Shown here piece by piece: positions 42,279 through 50,547 of a stretch of 64,000 nt of DNA. The notes below the pieces were generated by a model that did no database searches, was not told the origin of the DNA, and worked only from the letters and a program-made list of their open reading frames with translations. This DNA is from Flavobacterium collinsii. Lineage in GTDB: Bacteria > Bacteroidota > Bacteroidia > Flavobacteriales > Flavobacteriaceae. The DNA lies in the NCBI RefSeq assembly GCF_902804485.1, contig NZ_CADCST010000148.1, positions 37,887 to 101,886 on the forward strand. The letters run 5' to 3'. The translations under genes and the position numbers were made by a program. Numbering within the stretch: position 1 is the first letter of the stretch; every line of letters begins with the position of its first letter.

Positions 42279-42296
42279 CTTCAAACCAATTTGAAG
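42279..42296. promoter_or_regulatory. palindrome in the receptor 2 leader (gap 42219-42531)
   Basis: CTTCAAA-CCAA-TTTGAAG (7-bp arms) lies between the -7 box at 42318 and the start codon, so it would form a hairpin in the 5' UTR or bind a regulator. The rest of the 313-nt gap holds only the two promoters. Confidence 0.4.
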
Positions 42297-42317
42297 TCTT
42301 TATTAAGACTCGTTTGC

Positions 42318-42325
42318 CAAAGATA
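42318..42325 (-). promoter_or_regulatory. -7 element of receptor 2
   Basis: TATCTTTG on the minus strand, about 100 nt before the start codon at 42218. Confidence 0.55.
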
Positions 42326-42502
42326 TGTTACAAGAAAAAGTGAAAAAAAAATAAAATTTTGTAAGACTGGCTGTTTTATAAGAGGTTAGCGTTTTTGTTT
42401 TTGGATAATTTTAACACTTAAAGACGAAGAGTTTTTAAGAAATTAGAATTGTTTTATATGATTTAATATGTTTTTGATTTTCTGTAATTGACGAATAAGC
42501 AG

Positions 42503-42510
42503 TATATTTG
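42503..42510 (+). promoter_or_regulatory. -7 element of argS
   Basis: TATATTTG followed by C, 21 nt before the argS ATG. Confidence 0.55.
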
Positions 42511-42531
42511 CTCACTTTAAAATAAGTTTAC

Positions 42532-44310
42532 ATGTCATTATCACAAATTCTTACTCCTTCTATACAAAAAGCAATACAAGCATTATTTGATGTTACTGTT
42601 GAAAAAATCGAATTTCAAACTACCCGAAAAGAATTTGAAGGCGATATCACAATGGTGATTTTTCCTTTGTTGAAAGTGATCAAAAGCAATCCTGCTGAAC
42701 TAGGCAGTAAAATTGGAAATTATTTAGTTGAAAATGTTTCAGAAGTAGCTCGATTTAATGTGGTTTCGGGATTTTTGAACATCGTCATTGCCGATAGTTA
42801 TTATTTGAATTTCTTCAATGAAATAAAAGACAATACAAAGTTTGGGTATGTAACACCAAATCCGGAGGACAAAGCAATTATGGTCGAATATTCTTCGCCA
42901 AATACAAATAAACCTTTGCATTTAGGTCACGTGCGTAACAACTTGTTGGGATATTCTGTAGCTGAAATTATCAAAGCATCAGGAAAAAAAGTATATAAAA
43001 CACAGATTATTAACGACCGTGGAATCCATATTTGTAAATCGATGCTGGCTTGGCAGAAGTTTGGAAATGGTGAAACTCTCGAAAGTTCAAATTTGAAAGG
43101 TGATAAATTAGTAGGTAAATATTATGTCGAGTTTGATAAAGCTTATAAAGCTGAAATTTCTCAACTAATGGAAACTGGTAAAACCGAAGAGGAAGCCAAA
43201 AAACAATCTCCAATTATTATTGAAGCACAAGAGATGCTTAAAAAATGGGAGTCGGGAGATGAAGCGGTAATTTCGCTTTGGAAAATGATGAACCAATGGG
43301 TTTACGATGGTTTTGCTATTACTTATAAAAATCTGGGCGTTAATTTCGATAAATACTATTACGAAAGCAATACTTATTTGCTAGGAAAAGACGTAGTTCA
43401 GGTAGGTCTGGACAAAGGAGTTTTTGAAAAAGATCCGGACGGTTCCGTTTGGATTGATCTTACCGATGAAGGTTTGGATCGTAAAATTGTTTTGCGTTCA
43501 GATGGAACTGCTGTATATATGACACAGGATATCGGAACCGCAATTCAGCGTGTAAAAGATATGCCGGATGTGGGCGGAATGGTTTACACAGTTGGTAATG
43601 AACAGGATTACCACTTTAAAGTATTATTCCTGATTTTGAAAAAACTAGGTTTTGACTGGGCTTCAAGCTTGTATCATTTATCATACGGAATGGTTGATTT
43701 ACCTTCAGGAAAAATGAAAAGCCGTGAAGGAACCGTTGTAGATGCCGATGATTTGATGCAGGATATGACGGACACAGCCAAACAAATTTCGGAAGATTTA
43801 GGAAAATTGGATAGTTATTCGGCGGAAGAAAAAGCAAAATTGTACCAAACCATTGGTCTGGGAGCGTTGAAATATTATATTTTAAAAGTAGATCCTAAAA
43901 AACGTATTTTGTTTAATCCGGAAGAATCTGTTGATTTTGCCGGAAATACAGGGCCGTTTATTCAGTATACTTACGCGAGAATCCAGTCGATAATCCGTAA
44001 AGCCGATTTTGATTTTTCGGCTAAAACCAATACCGAAGAATTACACGAAAAAGAAAAAGAGCTGGTAAAACAAATCGAGCTTTTCCCGGAAGTAATTCAA
44101 AATGCAGCACAGAATCACAGCCCGGCTCTGATTGCTAATTATACATATGATTTGGTAAAAGAGTATAATTCGTTTTATCAGTCGGTACATATATTAGGAG
44201 AGACGGATTTAACTAAAAAGGTATTCAGAGTGCAGCTTTCGCAAAAAGTTGCTGAGGTAATTAAAGCAGCGTTTACTTTATTAGGAATTGAAGTTCCGGA
44301 GCGAATGTAA
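42532..44310 (+). CDS. argS: arginyl-tRNA synthetase
   Basis: 592 residues, class I synthetase. SSPNTNKPLHLGHVRNN holds the HIGH-type motif (HLGH), MKSREGTVV the KMSKS-equivalent, and an N-terminal Add1-type domain (~1-110) plus a C-terminal DALR anticodon-binding domain (from ~470) complete it. It charges tRNA-Arg with arginine in the cytoplasm. Single gene with promoter box and strong terminator. Nothing unusual in length or motifs. Confidence 0.96.
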   Translation: MSLSQILTPSIQKAIQALFDVTVEKIEFQTTRKEFEGDITMVIFPLLKVIKSNPAELGSKIGNYLVENVSEVARFNVVSGFLNIVIADSYYLNFFNEIKDNTKFGYVTPNPEDKAIMVEYSSPNTNKPLHLGHVRNNLLGYSVAEIIKASGKKVYKTQIINDRGIHICKSMLAWQKFGNGETLESSNLKGDKLVGKYYVEFDKAYKAEISQLMETGKTEEEAKKQSPIIIEAQEMLKKWESGDEAVISLWKMMNQWVYDGFAITYKNLGVNFDKYYYESNTYLLGKDVVQVGLDKGVFEKDPDGSVWIDLTDEGLDRKIVLRSDGTAVYMTQDIGTAIQRVKDMPDVGGMVYTVGNEQDYHFKVLFLILKKLGFDWASSLYHLSYGMVDLPSGKMKSREGTVVDADDLMQDMTDTAKQISEDLGKLDSYSAEEKAKLYQTIGLGALKYYILKVDPKKRILFNPEESVDFAGNTGPFIQYTYARIQSIIRKADFDFSAKTNTEELHEKEKELVKQIELFPEVIQNAAQNHSPALIANYTYDLVKEYNSFYQSVHILGETDLTKKVFRVQLSQKVAEVIKAAFTLLGIEVPERM

Positions 44311-44337
44311 TTTTTTTTGCCCAATAGATAAAATGTA

Positions 44338-44374
44338 AAGAGTCGATAATTGAAATTATCGACTCTTTTTTTTT
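44338..44374 (+). terminator. argS terminator (gap 44311-44673)
   Basis: A 13-bp stem AAGAGTCGATAAT / ATTATCGACTCTT with loop TGAA and T-run. The remaining ~300 nt to the next gene contain no gene that I recognise and no clear -7 box. Confidence 0.88.
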
Positions 44375-44673
44375 GTGTTTTTTTACACGTTTTAAAATCT
44401 ATGTTTCTATGTGTTAGATTAGTGTTTTGCTCAAAAATGTAAAGCAATTAAGACGAAAATAATGAATGTTTTTGAGTTGAATTTTCGCGTAAAAAATACA
44501 ATTTAACATTTGTAAATCTCGTTTTTATGGTTATGTTTACAGTAAGAAAATGATTTATAAAAAAGATTTGTAAAGTCAGTAAATACAGGGCGTCACGTAG
44601 AGAATTCTGTTAAAAAAATAATCGAGTAAGCCGAAAACAGCAAGAGTAGGCAAAAAATTTAACCAAAAAACAA

Positions 44674-45384
44674 ATGATTAAAAATTCCTTTTTACTACTA
44701 GTGCTTCTGGTAGCGTGCTGCACGGTAAATGCGCAAGATTTGATTTCGCCTTCTTATGGATTTTCCCACAGTAAAACAGCTTACATTACTTTGGCTGATG
44801 GTACTGAAATTAATGGTACTATTAAAGATATTGATAGAGACAAAGGTTTGATCGAGTACATCAAATTACAAGACGGAGCTGGAAAAAAACACAAACTAAA
44901 ACCAGAAGATATTAAATTTATGTACTTACCTCCAAGTGGATTGGATAACTTAGGAAAGAAACTTAATTTTCTTGAGGATTTCAAAAAATGGAATGATACT
45001 AAGTTAAACCAGGATTTTTTAAATGATGGATATGCTTACTTTGAAACTGCGGATGTAAAAATCAAGAAGAAAAACAGCAAATTGTTAATGCAGTTGCTTA
45101 ATCCTTCATTCAGTAAAGAGTTTAAAGTGTACTGTGATCCTTATGCAAAAGAAACTACTTCTTTAGGAGTTGGCGGAGTGAAATTTATTGGTGGAGATGC
45201 AAAATCTTACTACGTAGCTAAAAAAGATTCACCGGCATTTTTATTAAAGAAAAAAGATTATAAAAAAGAATTCGTGCCATTATGGGGAAGTTGTGAGAAA
45301 GTAATTGCTGCAAATCCTGAGCCTAAATGGACAGATTTAACAAAACACATTGTTTTGTATTCTGAATGTAAAGAAACTAACTAA
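44674..45384 (+). CDS. uncharacterised secreted protein
   Basis: 236 residues with signal peptide MIKNSFLLLVLLVACCTVNAQ. The mature part opens with a small beta domain (AYITLADGTEINGTIKDIDR ... IEYIKLQDGAGKKHKLKPED), which reads like a stress-response or SH3-like beta fold recurring in Bacteroidota secreted proteins, then a Lys-rich alpha/beta region. Two Cys (VYCDPY and LWGSCEK, with a third near the C-terminus) may bond. I do not recognise the family. Flanked by terminators, so a single-gene unit. Location periplasm or surface. Confidence 0.65.
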   Translation: MIKNSFLLLVLLVACCTVNAQDLISPSYGFSHSKTAYITLADGTEINGTIKDIDRDKGLIEYIKLQDGAGKKHKLKPEDIKFMYLPPSGLDNLGKKLNFLEDFKKWNDTKLNQDFLNDGYAYFETADVKIKKKNSKLLMQLLNPSFSKEFKVYCDPYAKETTSLGVGGVKFIGGDAKSYYVAKKDSPAFLLKKKDYKKEFVPLWGSCEKVIAANPEPKWTDLTKHIVLYSECKETN

Positions 45385-45423
45385 TATTTTTATAGGAAGC
45401 TAGTTTTTGATTCTGAAAGAAAT

Positions 45424-45461
45424 AAAGAGCCGATAGTTGTAAAACTATCGGCTCTTTTTGT
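45424..45461 (+). terminator. terminator of the 44674 gene
   Basis: A perfect 15-bp stem AAAGAGCCGATAGTT / AACTATCGGCTCTTT with loop GTAA and T5. Confidence 0.9.
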
Positions 45462-45800
45462 TTTAGCTCTTTTGTCGATTCTTATTTAGTTTCTCCCATA
45501 TTTAGAAGTCAAAATACTGGATTTTAGTCTTCTATAAAAATATAAAAAAAAGACTAAGATTTATTTGTGTATCAATAAATAATATATTAATTTTCCTACT
45601 TTAAATAAAGAAATATAATGGAATCTTAATGCCTTTATTTACAGACTCTAAACACCACCTCAAGAGTTTTTTCTGTTGTATCCAAAGCAAATAATCCCAA
45701 TACCTATTACAAAAGATTAAAGATATTCACCTTTTATTAGTTAATTTATGCTGTTTTGAATTAGTAAGCTAATAGCTTTTAATTAAACATAGAAGGTAAT

Positions 45801-45834
45801 AGACCGTTTGAATTCATTTTCAGACGGTTTTTTT
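45801..45834 (+). terminator. orphan terminator-like hairpin in the 45385-45894 gap
   Basis: AGACCGTTTGAA / TTCAGACGGTTT (one mismatch, one wobble) with a T-run, in a 510-nt gene-free gap. No gene precedes it within 340 nt, so it may end an unseen small RNA or be a relic. Between 45462 and 45800 I see no gene. Confidence 0.5.
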
Positions 45835-45840
45835 ATGCAT

Positions 45841-45875
45841 AAAAAAGCCGATAGTTTCAATAACTATCGGCTTTT
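45841..45875 (-). terminator. terminator of the DUF6607 gene
   Basis: AAAAGCCGATAGTT / AACTATCGGCTTTT, a perfect 14-bp stem with A-run to the left; 20 nt past the stop. Its stem core is the same as in the terminator at 45424. Confidence 0.88.
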
Positions 45876-45894
45876 GTAACTAACACAACTATTT

Positions 45895-46797
45895 TTATTT
45901 TACGAACTTGTTGATGATCGCATCAGTTTCTGCTTTTGTAGCGGTTGGTTTTAAATCAAATAAAAGAGAATAAAGAGCTTTTCTGTCTACTTTAGCTTCT
46001 AAGTTTAAATCCTGGTGTCTGTCAAAAAGTGTTTGCCATTTGTCACGAACATTTTTCCAAAGAGCGTTGTTTTCCTTCCACCATTTTTGACCGGCGATAC
46101 ATTTAATGTCTGCTACTTTAGTATAAACATCCATCCCTTTTTCTTGTGCTAACAAAACATCTTTTCCGCTGTCATCACGAACTAATTTGTCATTGTCTTG
46201 CTCATGATTCCAACCTGTAGCAGTAATTTCGTGAATGTTTCTTCTTTTTAAAACATTATAATCGTTACGTTTTGTTTGCTCTCTTCTTGGTAGTGGCGCA
46301 TCAGCAATGTTTGCCCAGTAGTTTTGTCCGTCTACATGTACCCAAGTTGAAGATCCTTCATAACGCGGACTATCGTCTACCTGATATACTTTTTGAGTCC
46401 ATTGTCCTTTAACTGCTTTTTTGTCCAGTTTTTTATATTTCCATGAAGTTCCTTTGTCAAAACTGTATAAATCAGTGTTTTCATACAACCAGTCTTGTCT
46501 CCAGTGTTTGATGATCATATCGTCACTTACTATTAATAAGTGTTGCATTACAATTTTGTTAGGAGTGTCTTCTAATAACTCAACCCATTCCAAAGCAGAT
46601 TCGTGTTTCGTTTCTGATGGTTTATAAGTTGCTGAATCTTTAGCGTATTGAAAAGTTTCTGCGAAATTAAACTTCACTTCGTAGCAACCACACATAGATT
46701 TGATGGATTTGATGTCTTGTTGTTTTTTATCCTGACTGAAACCAAGGCTACAAGTCAAAGCCATAACAGCTGAAAAATAGAGGCTTTTTGAAATCAT
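45895..46797 (-). CDS. DUF6607 family secreted protein
   Basis: 300 residues with signal peptide MISKSLYFSAVMALTCSLGFSQ. SMCGCYEVKFNFAETFQY right after the signal, then IIKHWRQDWLYENTDLYSFD, YEGSSTWVHVDGQNYWANIADAP and TGWNHEQDNDKLVR define the DUF6607 layout. Many Trp, His and Tyr residues and a Cys-x-Cys are visible; His/Tyr-rich clefts suit heme or metal binding, which is inference. It is transcribed divergently from a HmuR-like receptor and HmuY from a symmetric shared promoter, arguing for a role in heme acquisition or use. Periplasmic or surface location. Confidence 0.82.
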   Translation of the reverse strand: MISKSLYFSAVMALTCSLGFSQDKKQQDIKSIKSMCGCYEVKFNFAETFQYAKDSATYKPSETKHESALEWVELLEDTPNKIVMQHLLIVSDDMIIKHWRQDWLYENTDLYSFDKGTSWKYKKLDKKAVKGQWTQKVYQVDDSPRYEGSSTWVHVDGQNYWANIADAPLPRREQTKRNDYNVLKRRNIHEITATGWNHEQDNDKLVRDDSGKDVLLAQEKGMDVYTKVADIKCIAGQKWWKENNALWKNVRDKWQTLFDRHQDLNLEAKVDRKALYSLLFDLKPTATKAETDAIINKFVK

Positions 46798-46823
46798 AAC
46801 GTATTATTTTGTTTTTAAATTTT

Positions 46824-46876
46824 CGCAAATATATGTATTTTATTTAGAACAAATAAAAATAGTTTATATATTTGCG
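46824..46876. promoter_or_regulatory. divergent heme-locus promoters with central palindromic operator
   Basis: CGCAAATATAT (46824-46834) and ATATATTTGCG (46866-46876) are exact inverted copies that give a TATATTTG -7 box for each direction: minus 46826-46833 toward DUF6607 and plus 46867-46874 toward the receptor. Midway lies TTTTATTT-N5-AAATAAAA (46838-46858, spacer AGAAC), a perfect 8-bp inverted repeat covering both -33 regions. A repressor bound there would silence both genes together, as expected for iron/heme control. Confidence 0.7.
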
Positions 46877-46901
46877 CCATTATTAAGAATGAATAAAAAT
46901 A

Positions 46902-49055
46902 ATGAAAATCAAATTTATCTTTTTTGCAGCTTTTCTTTTTTGTCAAATAACTTTTGCACAAAAGAAAGATACCACGGCTGTAAATAAACTTTCTGAAGTG
47001 GTGGTCACCGGGCAGTTAGAACCTCAGTCTATAAAAAAATCAGTGTTTAATGTTCGTGTGATTTCAAAGGAAGATATTAAGCAATTGGCAGCAAACAATC
47101 TTGCAGATGTTTTGAATCAGTACTTAAATATAACAATTAGGAATAGCGGGAGTGATGGACGTTCAACCGTTTCTATGTTTGGATTGGATTCGCAATATTT
47201 TAAAATATTAATTGATAACATTCCATTAGTAAGTGATACCGGAATGGGAACTAATGTCGATTTAACACAAGTAAATCTTGACGATGTTGAACGTATCGAA
47301 ATTATTGAAGGTTCAATGGGAGTAACTCATGGAGCAAATGCTGTAAGTGGTATTTTGAATATCATAACTAAAAAAGGCGGAGGATACAGATGGCAGATCA
47401 GCACGACTGTTCAGGAAGAGACTGTAGGTAATGAATACGCTCTTTTTGATAAAGGCCGTCATATTCAATCAGCCAAAATAGCTCATAATTTTAACGAAAA
47501 CTGGTTCGTTAATATAGGTGGGAACCGTAATGATTTTGCCGGTTTTTATGATAATATGAAGGGGAAAGATTATGCCATGAATAATGGGTCACGAGGATAT
47601 AAATGGCTTCCGAAAGATCAGTTAGTTGGTAATGGGCTTTTAGGTTATCAAAAAGGAAATTTTAAAATATTTTACAAATTTGATTATTATGGTGAGGATG
47701 TTCATTTTTATAATCCAATTTTAATTCCACAAGATAATTACCCTTTTCCTGAAACCTATTATGCAAATGATAAACGTTTTATAACCAATAGATTTTATCA
47801 TCATTTAAATTCTAACGGAAAATTGTTTTCGAAGTTAAATTATAATGTTTCTCTTTCACATCAGAAACAAGAACGTGATTTAGAAAGGTTTAACTATCAA
47901 ATGGAAACAGGAAAAGAGTTTGATAATAACAGGCAGACTTACCAATCAAAAGAAGTTTTCTATTCTACAGGAACGTTGAGTAATTTTTTCAATAGTAAAA
48001 AGGTCGATTTTCAATTGGGTTATGAAATTACAAATGAAAATGGATTTTATGATGCGACTGCAGGCACTTTTAAAGACGATCAGCAACAGCTTAAAGACAT
48101 AAGAAAGCGACTTGAAAATTATGATATTTTTACTGTGGCGGAGGTTAATCTGACCGATAAATTTTCTATCCGTCCAGGACTTCGTTATTCGATTCAATCT
48201 AATTTTGACAATCAGTATGCTAGTTCGTTAGGATTAAGATATATTTTTAAACAGGGATTAGAGACGAGAGCTTCAATGGGTAAATCATACCGTACTCCTA
48301 ACTTTGATGAGCTTTATACTTATTTTGTAGATTCTAATCATAATGTTCAGGGGAATCCCGATTTAGTTCCTGAGAATAGCACCTCATATGAGCTTAGTTT
48401 TAAAAGATCTTGTCAACTTCGTTCTGGAGCACAAATTTCAAATAATGTAGCCTTTACCTTTATGAATGTCGATGATAGAATCGATATGGTTTTGACTCAA
48501 GTTGTTCCTTCATTAAGTTATCGATATGTTAATATCAATGCCTATAAAATGTGGAATGCATCAACTACTGAGCAATATTCATATAAAAACTGGAACGTAA
48601 AAATTGGGGCGGCTTTAGTTGGTGTTTCCAGAAAATTAGATTTGGCGGCACTAAATCTGACTACTGATGATAAGTATCTGTATTCATTTCAGTTAAATTC
48701 AAGTATTTCTTATAATATCCCGAAATGGAACACTCTAGTAGCATTGTACTATAAGTATAATGGACAGCAACAGCAATTTGTGGCAGGAACAGATACGGAT
48801 GGAAGTGCTAAATTCTTTTTAAATGAAATAAAGCCCTATAGTTGGATGGATGCTTCTGTTCGCAAATTGTTTTTCAAAAATCAGTTTGAAGTAATGGTTG
48901 GCGCCAGAAACTTATTTAACATTACAGACGTTCAGTCAGTGAGGAATGGGGGAGGTTCAACCGGAGGGGCACATGGTTCCACAAGTTCAGACTTAATGCT
49001 TGGATATGGGCGCTCTTACTTTATTAAACTTACGTATAATCTAAATTTTAATTAA
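46902..49055 (+). CDS. TonB-dependent heme receptor (HmuR-like)
   Basis: 717 residues: signal peptide MKIKFIFFAAFLFCQITFAQ, a TonB-box-like LSEVVVTGQ, a plug domain (~35-155, VERIEIIEGSMGVTHGANAV) and a 22-strand-type barrel ending in an aromatic residue. In the barrel, SYRTPNFDELY and GNPDLVPENS stand where heme receptors carry the FRAP and NPNL boxes, with His residues nearby (DSNHNVQ). It should import heme or release it from carriers with TonB energy. The HmuY gene begins 8 nt downstream. The N-terminus lacks the carboxypeptidase-regulatory domain of the receptors at 37-42 kb. Confidence 0.88.
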   Translation: MKIKFIFFAAFLFCQITFAQKKDTTAVNKLSEVVVTGQLEPQSIKKSVFNVRVISKEDIKQLAANNLADVLNQYLNITIRNSGSDGRSTVSMFGLDSQYFKILIDNIPLVSDTGMGTNVDLTQVNLDDVERIEIIEGSMGVTHGANAVSGILNIITKKGGGYRWQISTTVQEETVGNEYALFDKGRHIQSAKIAHNFNENWFVNIGGNRNDFAGFYDNMKGKDYAMNNGSRGYKWLPKDQLVGNGLLGYQKGNFKIFYKFDYYGEDVHFYNPILIPQDNYPFPETYYANDKRFITNRFYHHLNSNGKLFSKLNYNVSLSHQKQERDLERFNYQMETGKEFDNNRQTYQSKEVFYSTGTLSNFFNSKKVDFQLGYEITNENGFYDATAGTFKDDQQQLKDIRKRLENYDIFTVAEVNLTDKFSIRPGLRYSIQSNFDNQYASSLGLRYIFKQGLETRASMGKSYRTPNFDELYTYFVDSNHNVQGNPDLVPENSTSYELSFKRSCQLRSGAQISNNVAFTFMNVDDRIDMVLTQVVPSLSYRYVNINAYKMWNASTTEQYSYKNWNVKIGAALVGVSRKLDLAALNLTTDDKYLYSFQLNSSISYNIPKWNTLVALYYKYNGQQQQFVAGTDTDGSAKFFLNEIKPYSWMDASVRKLFFKNQFEVMVGARNLFNITDVQSVRNGGGSTGGAHGSTSSDLMLGYGRSYFIKLTYNLNFN

Positions 49056-49063
49056 TATATATC

Positions 49064-50470
49064 ATGAAAAAAAACTTTATTTTAATACTCTCTTTCGTAT
49101 TGCTGGCTTTTACGGCTTGTAATAATGATGATAATGACGGACAATCTGTGGCTGTCGCATTTGCGGAGTCTTCCTATAATTTAACAAGTGCCGCAACTCC
49201 AGTTCAGATTAAGTTTGCCACTCCGGCACCTTCTGCAGGAACAATTACAGTTTCGTACACGGTTACGGCTGCAGCTTATACTACAGATTTTACAACTGCT
49301 CCCGCAGCAGCTGCAAATAAAATAGTAATACCTTTTGCTCAAAATGCGACGTCTGCTGAATTCACTTTTAATAAAATTAAAAATGCAGTAGGTGCGGAGG
49401 TTAAGAATGTAATTTTTACAATTGATGGTTCTTCTATTAATGTTGATATAGTAGGGAATAAAACCATACAGTTAAACTTTAATGAAACAGCTTCATTAGG
49501 TACAGCTTTGGCTCCTTTGGTTGGAGGTTCTGCAGAACCAAATCAGGTTTATGTTGATTTAAGCACAGGAAAATTAACAACAGTTGTAAGAACTTCTTGG
49601 GACTTAGGTTTTTATTCTGGTTCAGATTTTAGAGTAGTACTGAATGGTTCATTAAAAATGTCAGCAAAGAAATTGACAACAACAAATATTGATGAAGTAC
49701 AAACACCGGACGAAACTATGATTATTACTCCTGGAAATGGAATTGTAAGTCAAGTTGACGGTCCGGCAGGGGATATTCTTCAAACAGCTATTGCAGGTGT
49801 TTCATCAACTGATTCTGAAAATAAAGTTTATTTAATTAACATGGGAAGTAACCCTGCTACTGCAACTTTAGGTTCTGAAGGTGTTGGAGCTGGAACTTCT
49901 AGAGGATGGAAAAAAATTAGAGTTCTGAAAAGCGGAAGTGATTATAAGATTCAATATGCAGATATAGCTGCTACGACGCATGATGAAATTGTAATTTCGA
50001 AAAATAGTGCATACAATTTTACATTCTTTAGTTTATTGGGTAAGAAAACGGTTAATGTTGAGCCACAAAAGAATCAATGGGATCTTAACTTCACTTCATT
50101 TACAAATGTAATTCCTGGCCCGACAGGTTCGTCACCTTATCTTTTTGCTGATTATGTTGTTAATAACGTAAAAGGTGGGGCGCAAACATATCAAGTTCTT
50201 ACAAGTGCTTTTTCATATGACAATTTTGCATTAGCGAATGTAGAAACTTCAAAGTTTAATGACGATCAAAGAAATATTGGATCTAACTGGAGAGGAACAA
50301 GTGTCGTTGGTCCTAATGGTACTCCAGTTTCGCAATTTGTTTTAAGAACTGATCGTTTCTATGTAGTTAAAGATCCTGCTGGAAATATCTACAAATTGAA
50401 ATTTACTGGTGGAACAAAAGAAGATGGTGAGAGAGGATTTCCTAAATTTCAATATGCATTGTTGAAATAA
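49064..50470 (+). CDS. HmuY family heme-binding lipoprotein
   Basis: 468 residues. Lipoprotein signal MKKNFILILSFVLLAFTAC, then an acidic Asn/Asp linker, a Thr/Ala-rich beta domain (~30-140, Calx-beta-like) and the HmuY domain (~150-465) with VRTSWDLGFYSGSDFRVVLN and NQWDLNFTSFTNV. The family captures heme at the cell surface and hands it to the HmuR receptor. It is about twice as long as the Porphyromonas protein because of the additional beta domain. It is translated with the receptor (8-nt gap) and ended by the hairpin at 50485. Confidence 0.85.
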   Translation: MKKNFILILSFVLLAFTACNNDDNDGQSVAVAFAESSYNLTSAATPVQIKFATPAPSAGTITVSYTVTAAAYTTDFTTAPAAAANKIVIPFAQNATSAEFTFNKIKNAVGAEVKNVIFTIDGSSINVDIVGNKTIQLNFNETASLGTALAPLVGGSAEPNQVYVDLSTGKLTTVVRTSWDLGFYSGSDFRVVLNGSLKMSAKKLTTTNIDEVQTPDETMIITPGNGIVSQVDGPAGDILQTAIAGVSSTDSENKVYLINMGSNPATATLGSEGVGAGTSRGWKKIRVLKSGSDYKIQYADIAATTHDEIVISKNSAYNFTFFSLLGKKTVNVEPQKNQWDLNFTSFTNVIPGPTGSSPYLFADYVVNNVKGGAQTYQVLTSAFSYDNFALANVETSKFNDDQRNIGSNWRGTSVVGPNGTPVSQFVLRTDRFYVVKDPAGNIYKLKFTGGTKEDGERGFPKFQYALLK

Positions 50471-50484
50471 TACTATAATATAGT

Positions 50485-50527
50485 AACCCCGAACTAGCTA
50501 AATTTAGTTGGTTCGGGGTTATTTTTT
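50485..50527 (+). terminator. terminator after the HmuY gene
   Basis: AACCCCGAAC / GTTCGGGGTT (10-bp outer stem with an additional CTAAATTTAG inner palindrome) and T6 run, 15 nt after the stop. Confidence 0.85.
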
Positions 50528-50547
50528 AACCTTTAATTCGATTTAAC

